Source: Curtobacterium sp. 'Ferrero' (lineage in GTDB: Bacteria > Actinomycetota > Actinomycetes > Actinomycetales > Microbacteriaceae). Taken from it: DNA of 64,000 nucleotides. This document shows, in pieces, positions 63,797 through 64,000 of the stretch. How positions within the stretch are numbered: position 1 is the first letter of the stretch; the number at the start of each line of letters is the position of its first letter. The DNA lies in assembly GCF_002412165.1 (NCBI RefSeq), contig NZ_NXIA01000006.1, positions 82,502-146,501 on the forward strand, read 5' to 3'. A program made the translations under genes and the position numbers. Below the pieces are notes generated by a model that searched no databases, was not told the DNA's origin, and was given only the letters and a program-made list of their open reading frames with translations.

Positions 63797-63803
63797 AATC
63801 ACT

Positions 63804-64000
63804 CGTTGCCGCTGAGGCGGAGAACGGAACGGCCGGAACGGTCACCTCCGAGTCTCGCCCGGGCAACGAACCAGCCTCTCTGATGATGTCCGCTGTACTG
63901 CGGGCTGAGTGGGGAGTGCGTCTGGTCCTTGAGAACTCAACAGCGTGCACATTGTCAATGCCAATTTATTGACCCCGTGGCCGAGCTTGCTCGGTCCGGA
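63804..64000 (+). other. Leader of an rRNA operon (16S gene just outside the window)
   Basis: From the promoter to the window end no ORF is present. TGGTCCTTGAGAACTCAACA at 63923-63942 matches the boxA-like antitermination/processing element found before 16S rRNA in actinobacteria, and the following AT-richer part is typical of the pre-16S spacer. The 16S gene itself is not reached. Confidence 0.75.

Overview
The window looks like chromosomal DNA of a high-GC Gram-positive actinobacterium, most likely of the family Microbacteriaceae (a Curtobacterium-like genus is my guess, not shown by the sequence). Sampled lines are about 72-75% GC. The gene order rnj-ftsK-pgsA-cinA-clgR-recA-recX-miaB-miaA-dapF-hflX-lexA, the PriA-type HisA, actinobacterial SOS boxes and many apparently leaderless genes all fit that group.

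Positions 1-31,500 are mostly core genome on the + strand: RNase J (partial), FtsK, PgsA, CinA, ClgR, RecA/RecX, the tRNA modifiers MiaB and MiaA, DapF, an rRNA-type methyltransferase (-), HflX, LexA (-) with a divergent SOS-controlled LysM membrane protein, hisC-hisB-hisH-hisA, an SseB protein, the parA-scpA-scpB-rluB chromosome-segregation operon, and tyrA-cmk-der. A large Tat-exported Ig-like surface protein with an AT-rich upstream region interrupts the last block at 24-26.4 kb.

Positions 31,646-42,022 form the most unusual part. Two closely similar aldo/keto reductase genes in the same orientation bracket a compact type VII secretion-like cluster: a giant FHA-FtsK/SpoIIIE ATPase, a WXG100-like protein, a 96-residue helical protein with a YxxxD motif, a large alpha/beta-hydrolase effector candidate, and two small lipoproteins. 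From within the hydrolase gene onward GC falls to about 55-60%, so the effector C-terminus and the lipoproteins look acquired, resembling a toxin/immunity module.

Positions 42,000-61,200 are accessory and metabolic genes on both strands: RecQ with a phosphoribosyltransferase-like tail, a large lipoprotein, tRNA-Pro(GGG), two AraC regulators, an acyl-CoA ligase, hydrolases, a Ser/Thr kinase fused to a GAF domain, a TPR protein, a DUF6807 protein, a methyltransferase interrupted by a stop codon, a GntR/DUF1648 pair, and a MocR regulator divergent from a pyridoxamine-phosphate-oxidase-like gene. The end holds an NlpC/P60 hydrolase, rlmN, a terminator, and the promoter and leader of an rRNA operon whose 16S gene should begin just beyond the window.

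Two window-wide features stand out. At least 18 genes have a TANNNT -10 element 5-9 nt before the start codon (mostly 6-7), implying leaderless or nearly leaderless transcripts. Gene ends repeatedly carry hairpins sharing the core GGGAGGC(A/C/G)CG.
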